Below are positions 39,486 to 47,808 of a stretch of 52,722 nt of DNA, one piece after another. Both the position numbers and the translations under genes were made by a program. The stretch lies in NCBI GenBank assembly GCA_024681475.1, contig JAILAT010000062.1:1-52722 (forward strand). The letters are read 5' to 3'. The stretch's first letter is position 1. Each line of letters starts with the position of its first letter. Source of the stretch: Bacteroidales bacterium (GTDB lineage: Bacteria; Bacteroidota; Bacteroidia; Bacteroidales; P3). The notes beneath the pieces were generated by a model. It had not been told where the DNA came from. It searched no databases and saw only the letters and a list, made by a program, of their open reading frames with translations.

Positions 39486-41018
39486 TCATCGTTTCAGCCG
39501 CAGCAGGCGCATGCCGCGTAGCAGCATGCGGTCCACGGAGGGTGATATATGCAGCAGCCTGATGGCTGTCAGGCTGACGATGAGCATGACGGTGGTCTCG
39601 GCCAAGGCTTCGACAAGAAGCGTCACAAGCTGCGGCGCGCTGCCGAGAAGACGGGCCAGCAGCGGCGTCATCGTGTGGCACCAGAGCAGGTTGAGCCCAA
39701 AGAGGCACAACATCAGCGCCAGCACCGTCAGATGCTTGAGACTGAAGATGTTGACACGCAGCGTGACGGCCATAAAAATCAGCAGGCAGAGGAAATAGAG
39801 CAGGTAGGAGAAGAGCGTGGCGCAGGCGGCGCCGTTGATGCTCCACAGGGGGATGAGGTAGTTGTTGAGCAGGATGGCCGAGGCGGTGAGGACGCCGATG
39901 AACAGCAGCGAGAAAGGATAACGCCGCGAATAGTTCAGTATGTCGGTGCCTATCGACAGCGAGGAGTTGACAATCTTGGCGAGACCCAGGAAGAAGACCA
40001 CACCCATGCCGCCGACATATTCGGCACCGTGGGGGATGACGGCAAACAAGGGCCTCAGGTTGATCCAGATAAAAAAGAAGATGAGGGCGCTGACCAAGAA
40101 CTGGTGTAGCGATACCTGGCGTCCCAAACGGTTGACTTCCTGCCAGTTGTCGTCGCGCACAGCCTGCGAGACCATCGGCCTCGAGATGGCGCCCAGCGAA
40201 CGGTAGGGCACCTCCACGATGTTGGCGATGTAGAAGGCGATGGTGTAGACTCCCGTCAGCGCCAGGCCGGTATGCGCACCAAGGAACAACGAGTTGATTA
40301 GCGGTATGTTGCCTGCCAGCACAGTGGCGGTCATGAAGAGCGTGTAGAGCATGATCTCTTTGAGACGTGCACGGTCGATGAATTTCCAGTCGATGCGGAA
40401 GGAGATGCGTCCCAGCGACATCAGGTAGATGAAGTTGATGAGCATCGCTACACCGTAGCTGAGACAGAACAGCAACACGAACATGTCGAGGGAAATAACG
40501 CCCTTGCCGTAAAGCAGATAGCACACCAGATTGAACACCCTGATGCCCACCTCACGCACCAGCCGCGGCACCGTGATGCGCAGCAGGACGCTGGCATTGG
40601 TCTCGAAGACAGTGAGGTAGAGCGCGAAGAACGTCAGTGGCAGCAGCAGGTAGACATAGTCGGCTATGAGCGGCGACTTCTGCGAGTAGACCTCCACGAT
40701 GCGCTCCTTGAACAGGAAGAAAAACAGCGCAAACAGCGCAAAGCCGATAAAGGGGATGAGTATGGACCATCCAAAGATGCCGTGGTTCTTGCCGTCGTCG
40801 CTCTTGAAGAAAGGGAAGAAGCGGATGATGGAGGCGTTGGTGCCCAGCTGCGCCAGACCGGAGAAAAGCATGGCAGCGTCGACCATGACGCGCGTGAGGC
40901 CAATCTCTTCCTGCGTCAGGTAGTCGGTCAGCACAAAGAAGGTGGTGAAGAAACCAATGATCACCCCCAGGTAGTTGGCCAAAGCCCCCTTGATGCTCTG
41001 TCGTGCTATAACGCCCAT
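39486..41018 (-). CDS. Oligosaccharide flippase-like MOP-superfamily transporter
   Basis: A 510-residue protein with about 14 hydrophobic segments spread over its length and no signal peptide. It fits the polysaccharide transporter (Wzx/MurJ-like) branch of the MOP superfamily. The N-terminus SIKGALANYLGVIIGFFTTFFVLTDYL is split by charged residues in the usual way, with QEEIGLTRVMVDAAML (residues 36-51) after helix 1. It should flip a lipid-linked sugar across the inner membrane; the substrate is unknown. It is the first gene of the minus-strand cluster flippase, rpoN, membrane protein, M23, ribH, fmt. REP-like repeats begin about 140 nt upstream, and no clear promoter is seen in that gap. 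Confidence 0.88.
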   Translation of the reverse strand: MGVIARQSIKGALANYLGVIIGFFTTFFVLTDYLTQEEIGLTRVMVDAAMLFSGLAQLGTNASIIRFFPFFKSDDGKNHGIFGWSILIPFIGFALFALFFFLFKERIVEVYSQKSPLIADYVYLLLPLTFFALYLTVFETNASVLLRITVPRLVREVGIRVFNLVCYLLYGKGVISLDMFVLLFCLSYGVAMLINFIYLMSLGRISFRIDWKFIDRARLKEIMLYTLFMTATVLAGNIPLINSLFLGAHTGLALTGVYTIAFYIANIVEVPYRSLGAISRPMVSQAVRDDNWQEVNRLGRQVSLHQFLVSALIFFFIWINLRPLFAVIPHGAEYVGGMGVVFFLGLAKIVNSSLSIGTDILNYSRRYPFSLLFIGVLTASAILLNNYLIPLWSINGAACATLFSYLLYFLCLLIFMAVTLRVNIFSLKHLTVLALMLCLFGLNLLWCHTMTPLLARLLGSAPQLVTLLVEALAETTVMLIVSLTAIRLLHISPSVDRMLLRGMRLLRLKR

Positions 41019-41155
41019 GTAGTTAGTGTTTTATCATATCCTGTCGGCACGCCCGTCGGCGGCATCCCGTGCGGAGCCTCCACAGCGAGGCACCGTCACA
41101 TACCATTAAACGCACCACTGCTAAAAATATTGTTGTCATCAGCAGAAAAAAAAAA

Positions 41156-41371
41156 GAGAGCGCGTGCCTCCGGCACGCTGGTATAGTCGGCAGGGGAGAC
41201 CCCACACTGCGCTGTGCTTGTGTGGGGTTATAGAGGGCGCGTGCCGCTGGCACGCTGGTATGGTATGCAGGGGAGCCCCACACTGCGCGATGCTTGTGTG
41301 GGGTTATAGAGGGCGCGTGCCGCTGGCACGCTGGTATGGTCGGGCAGGGGAGACCCCACACTGCGCGATGC
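41156..41371. repeat. REP-like array left of the Y1 transposase, 3 copies
   Basis: Three units of 76-77 bp in the forward orientation: GCGTGCC-nnn-GGCACGC hairpin, linker, CCCCACAC/GTGTGGGG hairpin, TTATAGAG. The last unit stops after its CCCCACAC arm. From 41019 to 41155 I see nothing definite; from 41372 to 41468 I see no gene or repeat. Confidence 0.93.
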
Positions 41372-41468
41372 ATTGATTTATTGAGCGCTTGTGACTTCCT
41401 CACATTGCTGTTGGGTGCGGGAGTGAGATCTCATGACATATGATCTACTGTTTCAGGATTTGGAGTAT

Positions 41469-41565
41469 ACAACGTGCCGGAGGCACGTGATTTCTATAAC
41501 CCCACACAAGGTGTGGGGTGGTAATAAAAGGGGTGTCGGCGTGCCGGAGGCACGCGCTCTCATAT
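41469..41565. repeat. REP-like units in inverted orientation next to the transposase
   Basis: A hairpin ACGTGCC-GGA-GGCACGT, a compact CCCCACAC-AAG-GTGTGGGG hairpin, and a second hairpin GCGTGCC-GGA-GGCACGC (41539-41555) followed by GCTCT. These are the reverse complement of the flanking arrays. The last hairpin is 11 nt from the transposase stop codon. Confidence 0.9.
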
Positions 41566-42085
41566 TTTAGTTATCTTTCATGAAGAACTCCTCCCTGAGA
41601 GGTAGCCCATTCTCGAGGATAAATGCACGATATTCCTCAGCAAAGGATGTGCGCTTATGGTGCTCTTTCTGGTTGCGGATATAGTTGGCTATCATGTCTT
41701 TGTCGCGAAAGGCATAGGTGAAACCCGCATATTCGCGAGACCATCCATGGAAATGTGGAAAATGAGGATTGGCGTGCAGCCATTTGCTGGAGAATGTCTT
41801 TACAGACTGCACGTAGCTGGCGAGACTAATCGACGATGGCAAGGAGACAAGGATGTGCAGATGGTCTGGCATCCCACCGATGCGGATAAGGGTGCCCCCA
41901 AGACTTTTTGTCTGTTCGAGGATGACGGCGTAAAGCTCTCGCTCATAGTCTGTGTCGATGGCTGGCACGCTTCTGTATGTCCGAAAGACGATATGGTATA
42001 GTGTCTGTACGTAACTCATAATAGTAGTAACGATTATTATCTGCATTTATTGTGTTAGTGTAGAGAGCGCGTGCCTCTGGCACGC
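41539..42085 (-). mobile_element. IS200/RAYT-like element bounded by inverted hairpins
   Basis: A 547-bp unit: the Y1 transposase gene between hairpin 41539-41555 and hairpin 42069-42085, which are inverted copies of each other, with their AGAGC/GCTCT flanks facing inwards. IS200-type ends are subterminal hairpins recognised by TnpA, so this fits an element or a REP-associated transposase with its REP partners. Exact cleavage sites cannot be seen. Confidence 0.7.
41567..42019 (-). CDS. Y1 (IS200/IS605 or REP-associated) transposase
   Basis: A single-strand HUH transposase of 150 residues. The HUH pair is His53/His55 in MPDHLHILVSL, and the catalytic tyrosine is Tyr113 in ANYIRNQKEHH; both are intact. 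The C-terminal phrase HKRTSFAEEYRAFI is typical of Bacteroidetes IS200-type proteins. The frame is open 9 codons further up (to 42046), but MSYVQTLYHIVF is the family start, so I use 42019. There is no tnpB. The gene is bracketed on both sides by hairpin arrays of the type spread over this window. That is the situation of RAYT genes, which move or maintain REP repeats; whether it should be called IS200 or RAYT needs phylogeny. Confidence 0.9.
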   Translation of the reverse strand: MSYVQTLYHIVFRTYRSVPAIDTDYERELYAVILEQTKSLGGTLIRIGGMPDHLHILVSLPSSISLASYVQSVKTFSSKWLHANPHFPHFHGWSREYAGFTYAFRDKDMIANYIRNQKEHHKRTSFAEEYRAFILENGLPLREEFFMKDN

Positions 42086-42510
42086 TGGTATAGTCGGCAG
42101 GGGAGACCCCACACTGCGCTGTGCTTGTGTGGGGTTATAGAGAGCGCGTGCCGCTGGCACGCTGGTGTGGTCTGCTGGGGAGCCCCACACTGCGCTGTGC
42201 TTGTGTGGGGTTATAGAGGGCGCGTGCCGCTGGCACGCTGGTATGGTCGGCTGGGGGAGACCCCACACTGCGCTGTGCTTGTGTGGGGTTATAGAGGGCG
42301 CGTGCCTCCGGCACGCTGGTATAGTCGGCAGGGGAGACCCCACACTGCGCTGTGCTTGTGTGGGGTTATAGAGGGCGCGTGCCTCCGGCACGCTGGTGTG
42401 GTCGGCTGGGGGAGACCCCACGCTGCGCTGTGCTTGTGTGGGGTTATAGGGAGCGTATGCCGCTGGCACGCTGGTATGGTCGGGCAGGGGAGCCCCACAC
42501 TGCGCGCCCT
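42062..42510. repeat. REP-like array right of the Y1 transposase, 6 copies
   Basis: Six units with a period of 76-78 bp, all in the forward orientation; the sixth loses its second half near 42510. Loops of the first hairpin vary between TCT, GCT and TCC while the stem is kept, except for unit six (GCGTATGCC-like, with its left arm altered). Confidence 0.94.
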
Positions 42511-42524
42511 CTTGGCTCGGGGTG

Positions 42525-42536
42525 CCGACATGTCGG
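42525..42536. promoter_or_regulatory. 12-bp perfect palindrome in a 300-nt gap
   Basis: CCGACATGTCGG, about 280 nt before the EF-G2-like gene. The gap 42511-42813 otherwise shows only the -7 box below and A/T-rich leader; I see no gene in it. Confidence 0.3.
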
Positions 42537-42693
42537 ATATGTGGGGATGCGGCTCAGGGTCATGCTTTCTGATGCTTCTGGAGTCCCCAAAAGTTACGCG
42601 ATGGAAACAAGTGTGCCATCTCCCTGAGGGGGTCGAGCACGGGGGTGGAAAAATTATTTTTTTGGCCAGGGGGACACTATTAATCTTTTTTCG

Positions 42694-42701
42694 TATCTTT
42701 G
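42694..42701 (+). promoter_or_regulatory. Candidate -7 box of the EF-G2-like gene
   Basis: TATCTTTG fits TAnnTTTG. The nearest TTTG upstream (42661-42664) is 29 nt away, too far for a standard -33 box, which may suggest activator dependence. It implies a leader of about 105 nt. Confidence 0.45.
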
Positions 42702-42813
42702 CCTTTTGCTACAGCATTGTCCGGCGGCATGAAAACGCGCCGAACAATATGGTTTGTAGTCGATTAGTAGAGAATTAATTGAATAAAAATAATAATAAAT
42801 TTAGTAAAAACCA

Positions 42814-44946
42814 ATGAAGATTTATCAGACATCAGACATCCGCAACATCGCCCTGGTGGGTGGTGCCAAGTCGGGTAAGACCAGCATGGCCGAAGCCATG
42901 GCTTTCTGTGGCGGCCTTATCAACCGTCGCGGCACTGTGGACGGCAAGAACACCATTAGCGACTATCGCGACATTGAGCATGACCGCGGCTACTCCGTGG
43001 AGAACACCCTCATGTACACCGAGTTCGGCGGCAAGAAGGTGAACATCATCGACGTCCCTGGCTTCGCCGACTATCAGGGTGAGCTCGACAGCGCCCTCAA
43101 TGTGGTGGAGGCTGCCATCGTGGTCGTCAACGCCCAGAGCGGCGTCGAGGTCGGCACCGAGATTGCCAACCGCTATGCTGCCAAGCTCGACACTCCGATG
43201 CTCTTCGTCGTCAACCACCTCGATGCCGAAAAGGCCAACTTCGACGAAAGTGTCAACCAGCTGAAGGACTTCTTCGGTGGCAAGTGCACCGTGCTGCAGT
43301 TCCCCACCAACGCAGGTCTTGGTTTCAACCAGATTGTTGACATCGTCAGCAACAAGATGTACACCTTCAAGGACGGCAAAGCCACCGAGGAGGATATCCC
43401 CGCCGCTCAGGCCGACAAGGCCGCCGAGATGCGTATGGCCCTCGTTGAGGAGGCCGCCGCTGCCGACGACGAACTGATGGAGAAATACTTCGAGAATGGC
43501 GACCTCACCGCCGAAGAGCTCACCAAGGCCCTCAAGCTGGCCATCGACAAGCGCGACCTGTTCCCCATCCTTTGCAGCAGTGCCAAGGAGAACATTGGCG
43601 TGGCCCGTCTGCTTGAGTTCGTCTGCCAGAATGTCCCGGCACCCAACGAGGTGGCCGAGGCCAAGAAGACCAAGGGCGGCAAGGAACTGAAATGCGACAG
43701 CGCCAACCCCACCGTGGCTTTCGCCTTCAAGAGCGCCAAGGACAAGAACCTCGGCGAAAACACCTATCTCCGCATCTATGATGGCGAACTTGCAGAGAGC
43801 CAGGATGTTGTCAACGCCTGCAACCAGAGCAAGGAGCGCGTCAGCCAGGTGCTCGTATGCAGCGGCAGCAACCGTCAGAAAGTCGAGAAAGCTTGCGCCG
43901 GCGATATCGTCTGCACCATCAAGCTGAAGGATGTGAAAATCAACCACACCCTCACCACCCCGAAGAACAGCGACGACGCTGTCGAGGAAATCCAGTTCCC
44001 GACACCCATCTATACCGTGGCCGTGAAGGCTGCCAACAGCAATGACGACGAGAAGGTCGGCGCTGCCCTGAAGGACCTCGTGACCTACGACAAGTCCCTC
44101 ACCCTCGAGAACAGCCGTGAGCTGCGTCAGGTCATCCTGGGCTGCCAGGGCGAGCTGCACCTCAACACCGTGAAGTGGTATTTCGAGAACCAGTACAAGC
44201 TGGCCGTCAACTTCACCGCTCCCAACATTCCTTACCGCGAGACCATCACCAAGAGCGCCGAGGCTATGTACCGACACAAGAAACAGTCGGGCGGCAGCGG
44301 CCAGTTCGGCGAGGTGCACATGCTCATCGAGCCCTACTATGACGGTATGCCCAACCAGACCAAGTATCCCATCCGCGACACGCAGGAGTATCCGCTGGAG
44401 TGGGGTGGCAAGCTGGTGTTCAACAACTGTATCGTCGGCGGCAGCATCGATGCCCGCTTCATGCCCGCCATCCTCAAAGGTATCATGGAGAAGATGGAAC
44501 AGGGTCCTCTGACCGGTTCCTATGCCCGCGACATCGTCGTCAATATCTACGACGGTAAGATGCACCCCGTGGACTCCAACGAGACCGCCTTCAAGATCGC
44601 CGGCCGTACCGCCTTCCGCGAGGCCTTCAAGCTGGCTTCCCCGAAGATCAAGGAGCCTATCTACGATATCGCTGTCACCGTGCCTACCGAGGCTCAGGGT
44701 GGCGTCATGACCGACCTGCAGGGCCGTCGTGCCATCGTCATGGGTATGGACGCCGAGGGCAAATACACCACCCTCCGCGCCAAAGCTCCTTTGGCTGAGA
44801 TGAACCGCTACTGCACCGCGCTGAGTTCGCTCACCAGCGGCCGCGGTACCTTCACCATGACCTTCTCCAGCTACGAGCTGGTGCCCACCGATGTCCAGCA
44901 GGCACTGCTCAAAGCCTACGAGGAAGCCGCCAACGACGAGGAATAG
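42814..44946 (+). CDS. EF-G paralogue (EF-G2 type) with altered GTPase motifs
   Basis: A 710-residue five-domain translation factor related to EF-G. The P-loop GGAKSGKT (residues 16-23) is intact. Other GTPase motifs differ from canonical EF-G: the switch I RGITI is RGYSV (58-62), the G3 motif DTPGH is DVPGF (80-84) with Phe84 in place of the catalytic His, and NKxD is NHLD (134-137). Domains II to V follow, including YRETITKSAEA and the C-terminal RGRRAIV-like and SLTSGRGTFTMTF segments. Bacteroides thetaiotaomicron carries an EF-G2 reported to support translocation without GTPase activity and to matter in gut colonisation; this protein looks like that class. It is monocistronic with a strong terminator. 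Canonical fusA is not in this window. Confidence 0.9.
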   Translation: MKIYQTSDIRNIALVGGAKSGKTSMAEAMAFCGGLINRRGTVDGKNTISDYRDIEHDRGYSVENTLMYTEFGGKKVNIIDVPGFADYQGELDSALNVVEAAIVVVNAQSGVEVGTEIANRYAAKLDTPMLFVVNHLDAEKANFDESVNQLKDFFGGKCTVLQFPTNAGLGFNQIVDIVSNKMYTFKDGKATEEDIPAAQADKAAEMRMALVEEAAAADDELMEKYFENGDLTAEELTKALKLAIDKRDLFPILCSSAKENIGVARLLEFVCQNVPAPNEVAEAKKTKGGKELKCDSANPTVAFAFKSAKDKNLGENTYLRIYDGELAESQDVVNACNQSKERVSQVLVCSGSNRQKVEKACAGDIVCTIKLKDVKINHTLTTPKNSDDAVEEIQFPTPIYTVAVKAANSNDDEKVGAALKDLVTYDKSLTLENSRELRQVILGCQGELHLNTVKWYFENQYKLAVNFTAPNIPYRETITKSAEAMYRHKKQSGGSGQFGEVHMLIEPYYDGMPNQTKYPIRDTQEYPLEWGGKLVFNNCIVGGSIDARFMPAILKGIMEKMEQGPLTGSYARDIVVNIYDGKMHPVDSNETAFKIAGRTAFREAFKLASPKIKEPIYDIAVTVPTEAQGGVMTDLQGRRAIVMGMDAEGKYTTLRAKAPLAEMNRYCTALSSLTSGRGTFTMTFSSYELVPTDVQQALLKAYEEAANDEE

Positions 44947-45007
44947 TCTCCTGTTTCGTGTGTTGCAGTCAGGCCTTTTCGGCTTCTGCATAACCGAATT
45001 GACAATA

Positions 45008-45045
45008 GCACAGGGTGCCCAAACGGGCACCCTGTGCATTTTTTA
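45008..45045 (+). terminator. Terminator of the EF-G2-like gene
   Basis: A perfect 13-bp stem (45008-45020 with 45025-45037), loop AAAC, then ATTTTTTATT. It ends exactly where the next promoter begins. Confidence 0.93.
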
Positions 45046-45077
45046 TTTGATCGTTTCTGGAAAAAAGTGTATTTTTG
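45046..45077 (+). promoter_or_regulatory. Consensus promoter of the outer-membrane barrel gene
   Basis: TTTG (45046-45049), a 20-nt spacer, TATTTTTG (45070-45077). The leader to the ATG at 45233 is about 150 nt, A/T-rich, with nothing else recognised. Confidence 0.82.
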
Positions 45078-45232
45078 AATTTTCATAGTGTATTGACAGG
45101 GCGGTCTGAAGTGAAGGTAAGTGTTTGATTATTATGTTATGGTTTCCATAATATTTAATTATGAAAAACCTGGAATTTTTGACAAATCGTGTAAAAAAGA
45201 ACAGATAATAATTGAAAAAAAAGAACAATATC

Positions 45233-45961
45233 ATGAAAAAAGCTGTTATTTTCCTGGCTTTCGTATCGATGCTGTCGATGGGCGCCAAGGCGCAGAGCAA
45301 TTTCACGCTGAACACCCGCGCATGGACGACAAACTATTGGACTACGATGATTTACGATGTGGCCCGCACCACTACCATCTATCTCATTACCGATGATGGT
45401 ACGGAAAGAGAAGTTGTCCAGCGTATCGTGCCTTCTTCCAATCTGGTGTTCCCCATCGGTTTTGCAAAAGAGGGTTTCGCGGCCAACGACATCTACAAGC
45501 CCTATCATCGCGCTTTCAGCACTCCTTTCGCCAAGTTGGGCGACTTCGGTGTGGGTCTCGATGCCAGTTGGACTCCTTCGTTTGTGGGTGTCTATGCCGG
45601 CGCTTATTTCAAAAGCCAGGAGATCTGCTTCCGTACTACTGACGACAATCTCCGCAGTTTCTGTTTCCAGCCGCGCGGCGGACTTGTCATAGGCCACGAC
45701 ATAGCCCTCGAGGCTGGTGTGTTCTACGACATGGTGCTCGGTGCCGGTGGCAGCTATCCCAATGCCGACCCCGAGATGCTGAAAGATGGGTGGGGCCTCG
45801 ACTTCTCCCTGTCGATAGGTGGCTCGGAAATGCGCAAGTTTTTGATTACCTTTTCTATGCCGCTGCACAACTTCCTCAACGAGGACTACTACACCACCGA
45901 GTTTGACGGCATGAATCGTCGTGTTGGTTATATCATGTTGACTAATCGAATCTCATTCTAA
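45233..45961 (+). CDS. Putative outer-membrane beta-barrel protein
   Basis: A 242-residue exported protein of unknown function. From the ATG at 45233 there is a clean signal peptide MKKAVIFLAFVSMLSMGAKA; the frame is open 7 codons further up, but that would add a Lys/Asn-rich extension. The mature part alternates short beta-like segments (FGVGLDASWTPSFVGVYAGAYF at about 110-131, split by turns; GLVIGHDIALEAGVFYDMVLGAGG; GLDFSLSIGGSEMRKFLITFSMPL). It ends GYIMLTNRISF, with the terminal Phe expected of barrel proteins inserted by BamA. A GTEREVVQRIVPSSN stretch follows the first strands. It is possibly cotranscribed with the next gene, which starts 42 nt later. Confidence 0.72.
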   Translation: MKKAVIFLAFVSMLSMGAKAQSNFTLNTRAWTTNYWTTMIYDVARTTTIYLITDDGTEREVVQRIVPSSNLVFPIGFAKEGFAANDIYKPYHRAFSTPFAKLGDFGVGLDASWTPSFVGVYAGAYFKSQEICFRTTDDNLRSFCFQPRGGLVIGHDIALEAGVFYDMVLGAGGSYPNADPEMLKDGWGLDFSLSIGGSEMRKFLITFSMPLHNFLNEDYYTTEFDGMNRRVGYIMLTNRISF

Positions 45962-46003
45962 GATACCTGAATAGGCTTTCGTCTTAGGCTGCTATCTGTT
46001 GTG

Positions 46004-47410
46004 ATGTTGATATGTAGTGTTTTTTGTAGCCAGTTTAAACGTCTTCTTTTGTTGCTGACTTTGCTGCTGCCCACGGCGCTGTGGGCGGACCCGACTTCTA
46101 TTAACAGTTTGTCTTCCCTGGGCTCTTCGGGCGACTATGTCATCACGCAGGATATCGATGCCAGCGGTTTCAACGCCAGTATCGCCACCTTCAGCGGCTC
46201 CCTCGAGGCGGCCATCGACCCTGCGACGAATATGCCCTACCGCATCACGAATCTCTCCGCTCCGCTCTTCGAGACCCTTACCGGCACGGTGAAAAATCTG
46301 GTGCTGGAAGATGTCGGCATCAGCGGCCATGGCGGCAACACTGGTGCCATCGCTTGTACCGCCAACGGCGCTGCGCGCATCTACAACGTCGGCATTCTGA
46401 GCGGCTCGGTGGGCGGCACCGGCAACACGGGTGGCCTCGTGGGCCTGCTCGAAGGTACTGCCCGCGTCGTCAACTGCTACTCCTATGCCACCATCACGGG
46501 TGGCTATATCGGCATCTACTGCGGCAGCCCCAAGTTTGGAGATATGAGCGCTAATAAGACTGTCACCACAACCGCCACCGGATGCACCTTCGGCACCTTC
46601 TTTGGAGCTGGCTACGGCGGCAATTCGTATAGCCGCTACGCACCTAATAATAGGAACTGGGTAATTAACATACCGGGCAAGTCGACTGATAATAAAACAT
46701 ATAATTCTTGGAACAGTTGGGTGACGGCGGAATACACTCAATCATACAGCGGTACTTATGGTGGTGTCTCCACCCAGTTCAACTACCAGTTTCTGCCCAT
46801 GTCGGACAACGAGACAAATGTTGCGCGTCTGTTTGTCGAGTTTGTCAAATTCTCGCTGGCGACCACGCATGAAGTTACATCCACCTTGAACAATTGCACC
46901 ATCATCGGCAATTTCTATGGCGGCGGTAGCCTTGGTAAAGTAGACAGCACCGTCACCTCCGTTCTCGACTCCTGCACTGTCTACGGCGACGTATATGGCG
47001 CCGGATATTCAGCTTCGCTGCCCACGGTCGAGGTCGACAGCATCGGCTTCCTTGTGGAGCCCTACTACTATGAATCTCTTGGTACATACCTCGCCGGTGT
47101 CAAAGGTCCAACCAGAACCTACACCTGGGAACATGCCAATGCCATCGGCATTGACAAGACCAACCATATACTCAAATCCACCGAAGACCTCACCACCCTT
47201 GGCAGTGTCAGCGGTGACATCACGCTTACCCTCACCCTCAAAGGTACCACCGTTGTGGCGGGTGACGTCTTCGGCGGCGGTGAGGAGAGTTCCGTCACTG
47301 GCGACATTTCAGTCATCCTTCAGGGTAAAACCCATGTGCTGGGAAATGTTTTCGGTGGTGGCAAAGAGGGCCCTGTGACAGGCAACGTGACGGTTACGAT
47401 AGAAGAATAA
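46004..47410 (+). CDS. Exported VFGGG/GLUG-like repeat protein, apparently short
   Basis: A 468-residue exported protein from the ATG at 46004 (a GTG three bases earlier is also in frame). A signal peptide reaches about residue 29 (LLLPTALWAD). Gly/Thr/Val-rich beta-helix-like repeats follow: GLUG-type phrases near 80-170 (NTGAIACTANGAARIYNVGIL, GNTGGLVGLLEG) and a series with FYGGGSLGKV, VYGAGYSA, VFGGGEESSVTGDI and VFGGGKEGPVTGNV. In Bacteroidales such VFGGG proteins usually run to a thousand or more residues and end in a T9SS sorting domain. This one stops right after a repeat (TVTIEE), so it looks truncated or a minimal form. Its partner and role are unknown. Confidence 0.7.
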   Translation: MLICSVFCSQFKRLLLLLTLLLPTALWADPTSINSLSSLGSSGDYVITQDIDASGFNASIATFSGSLEAAIDPATNMPYRITNLSAPLFETLTGTVKNLVLEDVGISGHGGNTGAIACTANGAARIYNVGILSGSVGGTGNTGGLVGLLEGTARVVNCYSYATITGGYIGIYCGSPKFGDMSANKTVTTTATGCTFGTFFGAGYGGNSYSRYAPNNRNWVINIPGKSTDNKTYNSWNSWVTAEYTQSYSGTYGGVSTQFNYQFLPMSDNETNVARLFVEFVKFSLATTHEVTSTLNNCTIIGNFYGGGSLGKVDSTVTSVLDSCTVYGDVYGAGYSASLPTVEVDSIGFLVEPYYYESLGTYLAGVKGPTRTYTWEHANAIGIDKTNHILKSTEDLTTLGSVSGDITLTLTLKGTTVVAGDVFGGGEESSVTGDISVILQGKTHVLGNVFGGGKEGPVTGNVTVTIEE

Positions 47411-47426
47411 TTGAAACATCTCGGAT

Positions 47427-47768
47427 ATGATAATCGATTTCAACAAGATAGAGGAGAGTGTAATGCCCCATTTCAAAGGGGGCGAGGGCGATACGCGGTC
47501 GCGTATCTTTTACGACGGATTGAACAAGATTATGCTGGGGCACCTCGACGTGGGTTGTTCCATTGGCTATCATACCCATGAGTCCAACAGTGAGGTGATA
47601 CTCATTACTTCGGGCGTTGCGCGTTGTCTCTACGACGACGGCGAGGAACGTCTTGTGGCTGGACAGTGCCACTATTGTCCGCGTGGCCACGCCCACAGTC
47701 TGATCAATGCCAGCGACAGCGAGCCGCTGGAGTATTTCGCCATCGTCCCCGAGCAGCCGGAGGTGTAA
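47427..47768 (+). CDS. Small cupin-domain protein
   Basis: A 113-residue single-domain cupin. Metal-binding residues are visible in the two cupin motifs: His49, His51 and Glu56 (GYHTHESNSEVILI), and His88 or His90 (CPRGHAHSLIN). Four Cys residues are scattered (44, 67, 81, 84). There is no signal peptide. It could be a small metal-dependent isomerase, a dioxygenase or a ligand sensor; the fold alone does not tell. It starts 16 nt after the VFGGG gene stop on the same strand and is convergent with the U32 gene. Confidence 0.88.
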   Translation: MIIDFNKIEESVMPHFKGGEGDTRSRIFYDGLNKIMLGHLDVGCSIGYHTHESNSEVILITSGVARCLYDDGEERLVAGQCHYCPRGHAHSLINASDSEPLEYFAIVPEQPEV

Positions 47769-47808
47769 CCCCGGCAGGGAATCGGACAATTGTCTTTTGT
47801 TTTGTGTG

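Noticed and set aside
42062..42510. CRISPR array
   Set aside because: The period is 76-78 bp and the whole unit is repeated; there are no unique spacers between constant repeats and no cas genes nearby. The same holds for 1-615.
42071..42778. Plus-strand frame of 235 codons through the right-hand repeat array, and other repeat-coded frames at 10725-11099 and 41023-41403
   Set aside because: The translations are simply the 77-bp repeat read in frame; no independent coding signal.
42832..45039. Long antisense frame over the EF-G2-like gene (735 codons); similar ones over rpoN (37337-39466), gdhA (3896-5110), the nucleoside kinase (13895-15319) and dnaK (51053-52576)
   Set aside because: Each lies opposite a clearly conserved protein and has no recognisable sequence of its own.
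46247..46741. Minus-strand small frame set over 45992-46741
   Set aside because: It is opposite the VFGGG protein and has no homology-like features; a shadow.
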